Of a stretch of DNA of 64,000 nt, positions 1-9,580 are shown in pieces. The notes below the pieces were generated by a model, which saw nothing but the letters and a program-made list of their open reading frames with translations, did no database searches and was not told the origin of the DNA. The position numbers were made by a program, and so were the translations under genes. The stretch is from contig NC_050098.1 in assembly GCF_902167145.1 (NCBI RefSeq), positions 30,126,501 through 30,190,500 of the forward strand. The letters are read 5' to 3'. This DNA is from Zea mays (taxonomy: Eukaryota > Streptophyta > Magnoliopsida > Poales > Poaceae). Numbering within the stretch: the stretch's first letter is position 1; every line of letters begins with the position of its first letter.

Positions 1-132
1 GCATAAAGCATTCCAGCCAGGACGTAGGGTGTTACGCATCTCAAGGCGGTCCGAACCTGTACATCGTTGTCTACTATTTCTCGTGCGTCCAGCACGAACC
101 ATCGAGCTACAGTCGATAACACCGTCCTACTC

Positions 133-700
133 CTAAAAAGCACCTTGGGGGTAACCCTGGGTGCGCGGTCGGACCCGAAACACCGACACCTCATGAGGTC
201 CATGTGACAGCCAGGAGTAGAGATCCTTGGTATGAAGGCGTCCGGAGGGGTCAGCAGCGAAGCAGTGGCATTCATCCGGGGAGGCATTGAGCTGAACTGC
301 ATCGAGCACATTTTGGAGGGAGGTTAACGCCGGAGCTACATGGGAGGGTAGTTGATCACACAAGGAGGCAGCCATCCCCCTCTCAAGGATATCAGCTACC
401 GTGAGAGAGTTGTCAATGACATGCTCAAAGATGGTGGGGTATAGAGTGGCAAAATCATCGCTCGCGTACCATGCATCAAGCTAGAAGGTTGTGTTGCGAT
501 CGTCACCCACAACGCAGGTCATGATAGCCCAGTAGAGGAGGAGCACCTTCTTGAAACTATTCCAGTGATCACTGCGGAGAGGGGGTTGCCATGCAAGTGT
601 AGTCACGTACCCAAATTGCCCATGATGATGTCGTCGAAGTGTAGAGTCTATGGAGCATCTTCAGGAGTAGGCATGTGTTCTGAGTCACAATATTTTTGAC
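133..700 (-). pseudogene. LINE-type (non-LTR) retrotransposon remnant, C-terminal region
   Basis: The minus strand carries an 80-codon open stretch (133-375), and the same reading continues upstream with residues such as DAWYASDDFATLYPTIFEH and then LTVADILERG. The later part contains PSGRLHTKDLYSWL. This order (short aromatic patch, V-ad-L, then P-S-G-R-x-x-T-x-x-L-Y) resembles the linker between the reverse transcriptase and the zf-RVT domain of grass LINEs. I see no reverse transcriptase core and no full ORF, so this would be a truncated remnant that may extend past the left window edge. The assignment rests on motif resemblance only; an unrelated host pseudogene is possible. Confidence 0.4.
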
Positions 701-890
701 CCTTGGTCCACCTGTGTGATGCTGACTACAGACAATAGAATAAGGGACTAAGCATTTGGCGCCATCCGCATCATTTAATATAGAGTCTCTTAAGAAACCT
801 ATATGGCTTAAGTGAAAAAAGTACGAGAGACCGTCTATTCGAACTTGTCTCTACACGTCTCTCTCAATATATTGTCTTCTAACCACATTT

Positions 891-938
891 ATGATCTTGG
901 AATTATAGTTGTTTATGATCTTGGAATTATAGTTGTAT
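891..938. repeat. perfect 24-bp tandem duplication
   Basis: A 24-bp unit beginning TTTATGATCTTGG occurs twice in direct succession without mismatch. It lies in AT-rich DNA (about 780-1460) in which I see no convincing gene. Confidence 0.85.
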
Positions 939-1523
939 CATGCAGTTGTTTATTATATTTTAAAAACTGGCCTAAGGGCTCAGGTTATACATGCCCTTTA
1001 ATGACATCTTTTTATATTATCTATCGGTATGTTATGTTGTCATCTAATTTAAACTATGTCTTGTATGTACTTTTGTCATAAATCGATCTAAAGTTTTAGC
1101 TAATTCTGGTTTGGCTACTGCAAACAGAGTCAGCTGAATTTGTTACTTTTCACTTCGACCGCTCTGGCAATGATATGCGATCAAACATGATGAGAAGCTC
1201 TTCATTCTGCTCCTAGATGATGCAATGGTGGCGTATCATATCATATATACTCTAACAGGCGTTTTATATCGAACGGATCCACAGGTACATTCTCTGTCCC
1301 TCTCCCTCAATCATACGGGTGGATCGGATTGTACTTTTGGAGTAGCTATGGATAGATTAGATACTTGGTACAGAAGTTCGTGTGAGCCGGAGGAGCTGAC
1401 GAACGGCTGAACGGTGCAGAATCTTATACACGACCACGTCATTGGTCATGGGGCGGGAACGCGATCAGGATGCGCTCGGGCTGGCTCTGAGCCTCTGACG
1501 GAGATAGATGCTCAAGCCACACG

Positions 1524-3045
1524 CTACGCATCGAGGCACCAGCAGTGGTAGTCCGGCGTGGAGAGCCGGAGGAGGTCCTCGGGCGTCATGCGCTCCAGCT
1601 CCCGCTGCCTCCACGACGGGAACGGCTGCTGGTCGTCCGCGGCCGGCGCCGGTGCGTGTGCGTCGGCCCTGGGGTGGTGCTGCTGCCCGCGCATCCTGCG
1701 GTAGAGGCGCATGGCGGCGACGCAGTCCTCGAAGGGGTGCTGGTGCCCCGTCTGGATCTCGTAGCCGAGGTAGTTGAGCGTGAGGAAGCGGAGCGAGTTG
1801 CTGAGCTTGCTGGTCTTCATGAGCGGCGGGTACGTGGCCGTGTCGCGCTTGAGGTAGGCCGGGTAGTCCATGTGCAGCGCGTGGAGGTCGTGGTCGAGGC
1901 CGTGGCCGACCAGCAGGCGCGCCCTGCCCCGGCTGGTGCGCGCCCTCCACGGCTGCTCGCCGTCGAGCAGCAGCTCCTCCACCCGGCGCTGCGCGCTCTT
2001 CACCGTCACGCTCGCGCCGTCGCGGAGGTGCTCCGGCCGGATCCCCGTCGTCTCGTACCGGTAGTGCGTCACGGGAAGGAGCGGCCTCACGAAGGCCTCG
2101 AACAGGACGTTCTCCTGCTCGTCGATGACGCACACCCGCGCGCACACGTCCAGGGATCCGTCGCTGCCGGCGCCGACCATCTTGCAGCCCAGCGCGAGCG
2201 CGCCTCCTTGCGGCTGCGTCCGGTGATGCTGCTGCAGCGCCCTCGGCGGCGGGGTGCGCGAGAGCCGGCACGCCGCGCGGTGGGCTCCGAGCGACGCGGC
2301 GCCGGCGCCGGCGAGGACGCGGAGGCAGATGGCGCAGCCCCGCGCGGCGAAGGCGTCGGCGCAGCTGGCGGCCTTGGGCAGCGTGGAGCCGCCGACGCCG
2401 AGGTGGTCCCTGAGCGCCTCGAAGGAGCGGCAGTGCTTGCGGCAGATGTCGCAGCGGGGCTCGTGCCCCGAGTGCCGCGCCGCCCGCATGTGCTCCACCA
2501 GGTGCTCCATCTTGTTGAACTGCCGGAAGCACGCCGCGCACCTGTGACGCCTGCCAAACAAGTCATTCCTCGTTACACTGTACGTTACGAGTAGACGGGG
2601 AGCCGCTCGTATTTTTACTTTTCTTTTTTTTATACAAGATTCCTAACACAAGTTCAAAGTGCTGGTCTTTAAATACAAGTCTATTTGGATTTTGTTCTAA
2701 CACGAAGAAGAAAAAATGACCGGCCATAGATTTCACAGCCAGGCCGGCCATAGAAAAAAGTGCCTTTGACTGGTAGAGTAGCAGTAGCATATGTCCTTGG
2801 CAGGGCGCTGTTAGGAGTGAAGATAATAATGTCCACAATGGTTCTAGTAAAATCATAGTAGGCATTGCCATTGAAACAAGAAAAAACGACTTCGAACAGA
2901 CACAGATGCATGGAGCTAGATTTTAGTGATCGAAATGGTCCACAAAACAAAACCCAGGTGTCCGAAGCACGGTAGAGTTTACCTCAAAGCATGCATATAG
3001 TTTGTGAAAGAAAGCTCACCCGTGAGCGTCCGAGGAGCTATCCAT
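1524..3045 (-). CDS. C2H2 zinc-finger / DEDD-family exonuclease-like protein (RNA exonuclease 4-like), two exons
   Basis: Predicted product of 350 residues. Exon 1 is 3045-3020 (ATG at 3045, encoding MDSSSDAH plus two bases) with donor GTGAGC. Exon 2 is 2550-1524 after an acceptor ending TTTGGCAG. The 469-bp intron joins them in frame, 26 + 1027 nt = 351 codons including stop. The N-terminus has closely spaced Cys/His clusters (HRCAAC, then H-x3-H, CDIC, CAIC, H-x3-C), typical of plant C2H2-exonuclease fusions. The C-terminal half is a 3'-5' exonuclease fold with [12 protein letters not shown], Exo [16 protein letters not shown] (Asp about 230) and Exo III HPFED (Asp about 294). Exo I reads ALGCKMV at about 128-134, where DEDD nucleases have D-x-E, so two metal ligands are replaced by Gly and Lys. 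If active it would trim RNA, probably in the nucleus, but activity is doubtful. A TATA box lies 115 bp upstream of the ATG. The first exon is an inference from splice signals and frame. Confidence 0.85.
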
Positions 3046-3159
3046 CGTCACGTACAGTACGTACGTACGTACGAGTACGACGTCGATCCACGGTTCGTTC
3101 ACCCCAACTGCTCGGTTGATCTGGTCGACCGATGGATGATCTGTCAGCACACGGGTGCC

Positions 3160-3167
3160 TATTTATA
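3160..3167 (-). promoter_or_regulatory. TATA box of the exonuclease-like gene
   Basis: The minus strand reads TATAAATA within GTATAAATAGG, a good plant TATA box. It is 115 bp upstream of the proposed ATG at 3045, leaving a plausible 5' UTR of about 80-90 bp that contains an (ACGT)n tract at about 3051-3072. Confidence 0.6.
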
Positions 3168-3410
3168 CTAGGGCGGCGGCCGGATGGAACTGGATCCTAT
3201 GTCGCCAGTGTGCTGTCACCGTAACAACACGCATGTTCCATCACTGTTGGCACATTAGCCATGTAGCCTAGCTAGTATAACCGATTTCCTAGATTGTCGT
3301 ATCATCAGAAGGCTCGAAATCACTGCTGATGGCCTGCTCCCATGCCTAATTAGGACGGCTGTTTATACCTTGGAGATGATCTGGTCTGATGGTTCTCCTA
3401 ACACTAAAGA

Positions 3411-3507
3411 GAGCTTGTTTGGGAGAAGGATAATGAAGGGGATTGATAGGACCAAAATCTCTTGGTCCTATCAATCCCCTCCATTGCTCTTTCAACCAAA
3501 CAAACTC
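3411..3507. mobile_element. 97-bp hairpin MITE
   Basis: The ends GAGCTTGTTTGG (3411-3422) and CCAAACAAACTC (3496-3507) are inverted repeats with one mismatch. Inside, a perfect 19-bp inverted repeat (3437-3455 and 3462-3480) is separated by only 6 bp, so the whole element could fold as one hairpin. No clear target duplication was found, so the superfamily is left open. Confidence 0.7.
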
Positions 3508-3654
3508 TAGTCTAATGTGTTTCACTCCGGCGCCGAAGCAGAAATACCATGATGCTGCCCGTTAAGTTGCCAAATTTTGTTGGCTTTTGCCGCCGGCTTG
3601 TACACAAGATCTTCATTTGCCACCATGCATGTTGTGCGGTGCCATATAGTGCTA

Positions 3655-4005
3655 GAAACGAGCCGAGCCAGGCTCAGCTCGGTGCGGCTTGAAGGTGAAA
3701 CGGCTCGAGCCTGGCTCGGCTTGGGTCCGGCTCGCGAGCCTGTCCTGCCTGAGATCACACCAGCTGACACGCGCCGGGTTTTGGACGGTTATGGCCTTGT
3801 GGGCCTATTCGTATTGGGCCGCTGATACACGTACACGCGTTGGGCTTGGCTCGCAAGCTTGTGCGAGCTGGCTTGGCTCGGAAATTTTTCGAGCTTGTGA
3901 AACTAGCTCGGCTTGGCTCGCTCGCCCGCAGCTCACGAGCCGGCTCGAGCCTACCCGAGCCACAACGAGCTCGAGCCGGCTCGCTGAGCCCGAGCTTTTT
4001 TTCTG
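3655..4005. repeat. GC-rich tract of degenerate GGCTCG/GAGCC repeats
   Basis: About 350 bp are dominated by short direct and inverted copies of CGAGCC, GGCTCG and AGCTCG (for example GAGCCGGCTCGAGCC), so both strands look alike and several long ORFs open by chance. Similar tracts are common in grass intergenic DNA. I do not see terminal repeats that would define a transposon. Confidence 0.6.
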
Positions 4006-4672
4006 GCCCTAGTGGCACAGTGGAATACCGTCGAAACATGAGTGTTGTTTACCCAGCTGTTCGTTTGGCTTTCTACTGTTTCTATAGTGTAGCAATCCAC
4101 ATATATTGTATTGCAATCTTCTCCAGCACCATCGATCGCACAATGCACCCAATAATTCGTAATTGATCGAGAAAACACACCCAATTCATTCGCTAGAAAG
4201 TGTACGTAGCTAGCGTACATTGGTCTGTTTGTTTGTTGCCTAGTGTAACCGATTCTCTAGATTTGCAGGTGCACATAAAGAATGTAAACTCCTTTTTTTT
4301 TCTCCCTCCTCTGATTCTTGGTCTCAACTGAACTATCGTAAAGAAAGCTCGAACAGCATTTTGTGAGTTATCAGACATCGCTGGTCCGCACTTTTATCCT
4401 GTCCGCTTTCTACAAAAAAGCTGTGGCGCTGTCTGGATGATGCCTCACCTACTTGCAAAGATGATTAGATGAATGATGCTTTGGGCCATAGGAGGGGGGT
4501 TCCATTGCGCTGGTTCGAAGGCTTAGTTCATAGTACATACTAGCAGCCTTAATTATATTGTTGGCGTAGGGCATTTTGTGTGAATAAATGCCCAGCTGTG
4601 GCGCTTGTCAGCGTAACTGAACATATAGAACTGCGAATTTGCTAATAACATTTGGAAGTTATTAGTAGAGAA

Positions 4673-5180
4673 GGGTCTGTTTGGTTGTCTGCATGAGTGG
4701 GTCTGACTCGTATCTAGAGAACCTGGCTCTTGGTAACCTGGCTGAGAGCATGCAATATCTCTACATTTAGTTGTCTGTATGAGCTTAGCTTGGCCCATTC
4801 GAGATGATGTTTGGTTACTTGCATGAATGCTTGGCACATGAGCTTAAAAGCTATAAAGTTTATTATATTTTTATGTGATGATGTTGCAATAGTCTATAAT
4901 ATGCTATACCAAGCCTTAATCCACTTTTAAATAAATTAAATTTATTTAATAGACACTAATTACATGCTAATGCTAATATGTTATTAGGAAAGACTAATGG
5001 TTGTACCGGTAGAACCTGGGTCTAGAGAAACGGTTAATTTCTACGTAACTCGGGAGCTAAGTCCAAGGAGAATCTTTGTATCCCACGAGCCAGACTGAAG
5101 AGACTAATCAAACAACCAAACATAAGAAAGTTGTATCTCCTGAGTCTGGCCAGACGATATGCAGGCAACCAAACGTACCC
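4673..5180. mobile_element. MITE-like element with 22-bp terminal inverted repeats
   Basis: The left end GGGTCTGTTTGGTTGTCTGC (4673-4692) and the reverse complement of the right end GGGTACGTTTGGTTGCCTGC (5161-5180) match at all but three positions. The interior (about 460 bp) has no coding potential and further partial inverted symmetry (CTGACTCG / CGAGCCAGAC). No target duplication was recognised with certainty. Confidence 0.6.
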
Positions 5181-6019
5181 GGAGTGTTTGAACACAGCAG
5201 CTGGAGTGTCCTAGCCCGGGCTGGAAATGCAGGGACTGGAGCACATGCACAGATGGGGTGGCTTTAGGAGGAACAAGAGAGAGAGAGAGATTCAGATTCC
5301 CCGGTCAAAAAAGAAGGTCCTGGAAAAAGAAGGAACAGGGACCGATCGGACGCAGATTCAGATGCGATTCCTATCGAAAACAACATCTTTTTCGGCCTGA
5401 ACGAACGAAAGAAGAGCAGGCAAAGGCGAAGGATGCCCCGCCGCTGCGAGCAGAAGAAGAAATCATTGGGGCGGATCTTTTGGCGCAGGTCGAGGTGGTC
5501 GATCCGCACGCACGCGGGGGGATATGCTGTGAACATACCTACCGCGCTCCTGTCCTGCCCTGGCATGGATGGGGATGGGAACACGGCATATTATCTTTGG
5601 CTGGTTGCTACGTCTGCGTGCCGTGCGCGCGCGTGGTGAGCTCATCGCCGATGCTCTCGCCGGCCGCTTTGCTCGATCGTGCCGTGCGCGCGGAATAGAT
5701 TCACAAAAAGCTGTTGCAGGTAGCGGAGATGTTTTTTTCCCCAATCCCATGGCAACGAGACTCCATGTCGATGAAAGCCATATCCATATCTGCTGAGAAT
5801 ACGGGCGAGTCTTTTTGTCCAGCACAAGGACACCTAAAAAATAGCCTAAAAATAGTTGACTAAAACATAATCCAGCATAAAATAATATGGGCTAAACTGG
5901 GAAGGCCCAAAGACAGAGATAGGTTTGGGCCAAACCTCAAATTCTGGCCCGTTGGGCCCCCGACATGGCCCGCACACATGGGCTGAGCTTGAACTGATAC
6001 GGCCCAATGTAAACCATAT
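5181..6019. other. intergenic DNA, no supported gene
   Basis: A short (GA)n tract occurs near 5277-5290. ORFs of up to 146 codons exist on the plus strand, but I recognise no domain in them and similar ORFs are open on the other strand. The right part (5880-6005) has several GGCCCA/TGGGCC words often seen in grass promoters and transposons. Nothing here is called. Confidence 0.5.
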
Positions 6020-6021
6020 TG

Positions 6022-6144
6022 TTTAATTTCTTTAAGTTAGTAAGCGATAGACTTTATATTGTTGTAATATTTTAGATTTTATGTGGTCAAATGATGTTAA
6101 CATTGTCTAATATCTTTAATTTAGTAAGTTATAGACTTTATGTG
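6022..6144. repeat. direct repeat of host DNA interrupted by the solo LTR
   Basis: A unit starting ATTGTTTAATTTCTTTAAG and ending near 6086 is repeated from about 6101. The second copy runs to 6144 and resumes at 25005 (GTTGTAATATTTGGATTTTA). The unit is about 75-85 bp. The nested stack was inserted inside the second copy, which confirms the outer boundary of the insertion. Confidence 0.7.
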
Positions 6145-6462
6145 TGTTGGGGACTTGTTCTCAAATGCTATGAATTAAGAACAAGGCAACACCAAGATAG
6201 CTTAAAGGTTAATATCCTCCGTCCTTCGAAGCATTATTTCTATAAGGATATAATGATCTTTAATGCTGTGATGACAAAGTATATGAAATATGAGAAATAT
6301 GAGAAACGACATGAATAATCATATGATATTATTAATATCTATTTTTTATTATCATGGATAAATAGAAATAACATTGAATTACATTTGTACCTTCGGCTTG
6401 ACAGAAGGCAAAAATCCAAGCATGACGCACGAGCGAATATAAGTCAGCGCCATCAGTACGGG

Positions 6463-8327
6463 TGAGAACACATAGAGGGGGTGAATAGGTTATCCTGTAA
6501 AATTCAACAACTAATAGCCACAAAACTTGGTTAAGTGTTAGAATGGCTAAGTAGCGAGCTCTTGCGAACACACAAGTATTACAGAAAAACAATCACACAA
6601 GACACGCGAGTTTATCCCGTAGTTCGGCAAGTATAACACTTGCCTACCTCCGCGTTGTGGCGTCCCAATGGACGAGGGTTGCACTCAACCCCTTTCAAGT
6701 GATCCAATGATCAACTTGAATACCACGGCGTTCTTCTTGCTTATCTCTTTTCCCGTTTACGAGGAATATCCACAAGTTGGAGTCTCTCGCCCTTACAACA
6801 AAGATCAAAGTGAAAGCACTAGAGTAAGGGTGGGAAGCAACACACACAAATCCGCAGCAATACACACACAGCCAAGACTTTAGCTCAAATGAATCGCAAC
6901 AAGTTCACCACTAGAACGGAGCTCAAATCACTAACAAAGTCAATCAAGTACGTGGAGACGGAGTGTAGAAGACTTAGAATGCTCAAAGTATGCTTAGGTG
7001 ACTCCTCCATGCGTAGAGATGGCAATGGGTACCCGCTACCCGAAACCCGGTGGGTTTTTGCTCTATTAGGGTATGGGTTTGGGTCAATTTCTCTACCCAT
7101 GGGTTTGTTAATGGGTTCAAATGGAAACCCAACGGGTACGTGGGCATGGGTTTGTTCTTCCACTACCCATACCCGTAAACCCATGGATTTTTAAAACCCG
7201 CCTTAAAATCAACATTTCTTATAAATATGTCTCATAATATTATTAATTGAATATGTTTAATTGAAATAAACTTCATCTAAAAATTTTTAGGCTAAAATTA
7301 GTCATCACTTGTTCCTTTTATGCTAGCTTATTAATGTATTGATTGTCATTTACATGATGAATTATTTTTTATGTTGATGTTAGTGGGTATGGGAAACCCG
7401 TTGGGTACCCGAAACCCGCATGGGTATGGGTTTGGGCAAAATTTTATACCCGTCATGGGTATGGGTTTTTTAGCGGGCATATTTTTTATTCGTGGGTACG
7501 GGTTTGGGCAAGTAATACCCAGCGGGTTTTTACCCATTGCCATCTCTATCCATGCGCCTAGGGGTCCCTTTTATAGCCCCAAGGCAGCTAGGAGCCGTTG
7601 GAGGCAACTTTGGAAGGCAAATCTTGCCTTCTGTCGGGTGGCGCACCGGACAGTCCGGTGCGCCACCGGACAGTCCCTGTAGCTGTCCGGTGCGCGATCT
7701 TCTTCCTTTTCTGGCGCATCCGACCGTTGCAGATTTGCGGCAGTTGGCACACCGGACACTGTCTGGTGCCCCCTGCCGACTGTTGGCGCGCCCACGCGTC
7801 GCGCGCGGATTGCGCGGCCGACCGTTGGCGCAATCGACCGTTGGCTCACCGGACAGTCCGATGAATTTTAGCTGTACGTCGTTGAACGTTTTCCGAGAGC
7901 GACGACTTCGCCGCAGATGACTCATCGGACAGTCTGGTGCACCACCGGACAGTTCGGTGATTTATAGTCGTACGTCGTCGTCGAGTCCCGAGAGCGGACT
8001 GTTCACCGAGACTGGTCCTGGCGCACCAGACACTGTCTGGTGCACCACCGGACACTGTCCGGTGCACCACCGGATGGTCCGGTACACCCAGACCGAGCAG
8101 CAGTTGGCTGTACACAGCCAACTCCTTTCTAATCCATTTTCTCCTGTTTCTAACACTTAGACACAATATATTAGTACTCAAATCAATGTACTAAGTCTAG
8201 AAACATACCTTGTAATATGATTTGCACTTCTTCACTCTTTGGCACAAATTAGCACTTAGAGAAAATGTGTTGTGCACTTAATCACCAAAACACTTTAGAA
8301 ATGGCCCAAGGGCACATTTCCCTTTCA
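6463..8327 (-). repeat. 3' LTR of element A, carrying a hAT insertion
   Basis: In element orientation it starts TGAAAGGGAAATG at 8327 and ends GTTCTCA at 6463. Without the hAT insertion and its duplicated 8 bp it is about 1322 bp, against 1303 bp for the 5' LTR. It has many palindromic copies of the CACCGGACAGTCCGGTG type and a TATAAAAGGG promoter motif around 7565-7575, as in the other Sirevirus LTRs here. Confidence 0.9.
7014..7548. mobile_element. non-autonomous hAT element (535 bp) with 8-bp TSD
   Basis: The terminal inverted repeats are TAGAGATGGCAATGGGTA (7014-7031) and its exact reverse complement (7531-7548). The element is flanked by a perfect 8-bp duplication, TCCATGCG (7006-7013 and 7549-7556). 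An 8-bp TSD and a TIR starting TAG with GGCAA are hallmarks of hAT. The other LTR of element A lacks the insert and shows the empty site. Inside are many GGGTATGGGTTTGGG-like direct and inverted motifs and no transposase, so it must be mobilised in trans. Confidence 0.9.
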
Positions 8328-8960
8328 ATCTCCCCCTTTTTGGTGATTTATACCAACACATCAAAAAGCAACTAAAAGAAGTGCAACTTCCATGCAATGG
8401 AGAACAAGAATTGTTTTTGATTCAATTTTGACATATTTGGATCATTCTTTGCCACCACTTGGTTTGTTTTTGCAAATCAAATTCAATTTCCTATCTCTAA
8501 GTCAAACACACTTGTTGAGGCATAAAGAGAGATATTCCAAGAGAAATTGATCATAGATCCAAAAACTCCCCCTTTTTCTTATAATCAACCATTCTCCCTA
8601 CAACAGACTAACTTTTGACAATAAGAGACAATAAGAGTATTTTGACAGATCAAAAGTTCTAACTCTACTCTTTTTTGAAATTTCACAAGTGGTAGCTGAT
8701 CCATTTGCTTTGGCCTTAATTTCTCCCTCTTTGGCATTAAGCACCAAAATAGGATCATACTTGGCCTTCTAACCCCATTGCCTCACCAAAATTGTCAATT
8801 AAGAGCATAGATATGAACTTGGAGTTATTACCGGAGTGCAGTGCAAGTATTTGTATGGTCCAAGTTCGCCTTTCCCTTTCAATTCACCTTTGAGACTAGA
8901 TCAAGAACTCAAACACAAAGGTTAGTCTCAAAGGGTCAAGTTGTAGCATGCCTCCCCCTA
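8328..8960 (-). promoter_or_regulatory. polypurine tract and upstream PPT-like motifs of element A
   Basis: On the minus strand, AAAAAGGGGGAGAT directly precedes the 3' LTR (8328-8341). Further G-rich copies occur near 8563, 8720 and 8950 in the 3' untranslated region. The first is the expected primer for plus-strand DNA synthesis. Multiple PPT-like boxes between pol and the 3' LTR are a described Sirevirus trait. Confidence 0.7.
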
Positions 8961-9095
8961 AATAAGTGCATTACTTGCAAATGGACTTGTGAGGTCCGGG
9001 GATCATGTTTACAACTTGAGCACCACAATTGAACAAAATAGATTGAAATGCATAAATTACATGATCAAGGGCATAAAACACATGTATGCTATAGA

Positions 9096-9575
9096 TCAAT
9101 CCAAGTTACACGAATCTAAGACATTTAGCTCACTACGCAACCTGCAAAACCTTTTCTCATCTAAAGGCTTGGTGAAGATATCGGCTAGTTGGTTTTCGGT
9201 GTTAATATGGTACACCTCGATATCCCCCTTTTGCTGGTGGTCTCTCAGGAAGTGAGGCTGGATGTCTATGTGCTTAGTGTGGCTGTGTTCAACAGGATTA
9301 TCCGCCATGCGGATTGCACTCTCATTGTCACATAGGAGTGGGACTTTGCTCAGATTGTAGCCAAAGTCCCGGAGGGTTTGTCTCATCCAAAGTAGTTGCG
9401 TGCAACACTGTCCTGCGGCAACATACTCGGCCTCAGCGGTGGATAGGGCAATGGAAGTTTGTTTCTTTGAATCCAAAACATCAGGGACCTTCCTAGGAAT
9501 TGGCACGTCCCTGATGTACTCTTCCTATCAACCTTGCACCCGGCATAATCGGAGTCTGAATATCCAATCAAATCA
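9096..9575 (-). pseudogene. element A pol, RNase H and C-terminus (3' part, after the B insertion)
   Basis: The reading resumes with [20 protein letters not shown], then shifts frame near 9480 (one base missing) to [26 protein letters not shown] and [18 protein letters not shown], ending NVLDSCNLD before the stop at 9096. These are the RNase H catalytic-region motifs and the conserved C-terminus of copia pol. Its upstream half lies at 18644 onward because element B separates them. Confidence 0.9.
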
Positions 9576-9580
9576 AAGGT

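Noticed and set aside
1465..2594. Several long ORFs on both strands over the exonuclease gene (up to 358 codons)
   Set aside because: They are frame shadows of a very GC-rich gene. Only the frame ending at 1524 shows zinc-finger and nuclease motifs and joins a spliced start.
5258..5698. Possible gene of 146 codons on the plus strand
   Set aside because: No domain, competing ORFs on the other strand, low-complexity start over a GA tract, no splice or promoter support.
7537..8181. ORFs full of RTVRWCTG and APDSPV repeats in LTRs (also 9643-10316, 17417-18025, 23799-24508, 55165-55664 and 62892-63344)
   Set aside because: They are translations of the palindromic GGACTGTCC array of the Sirevirus LTRs, open in several frames on both strands, and not proteins.
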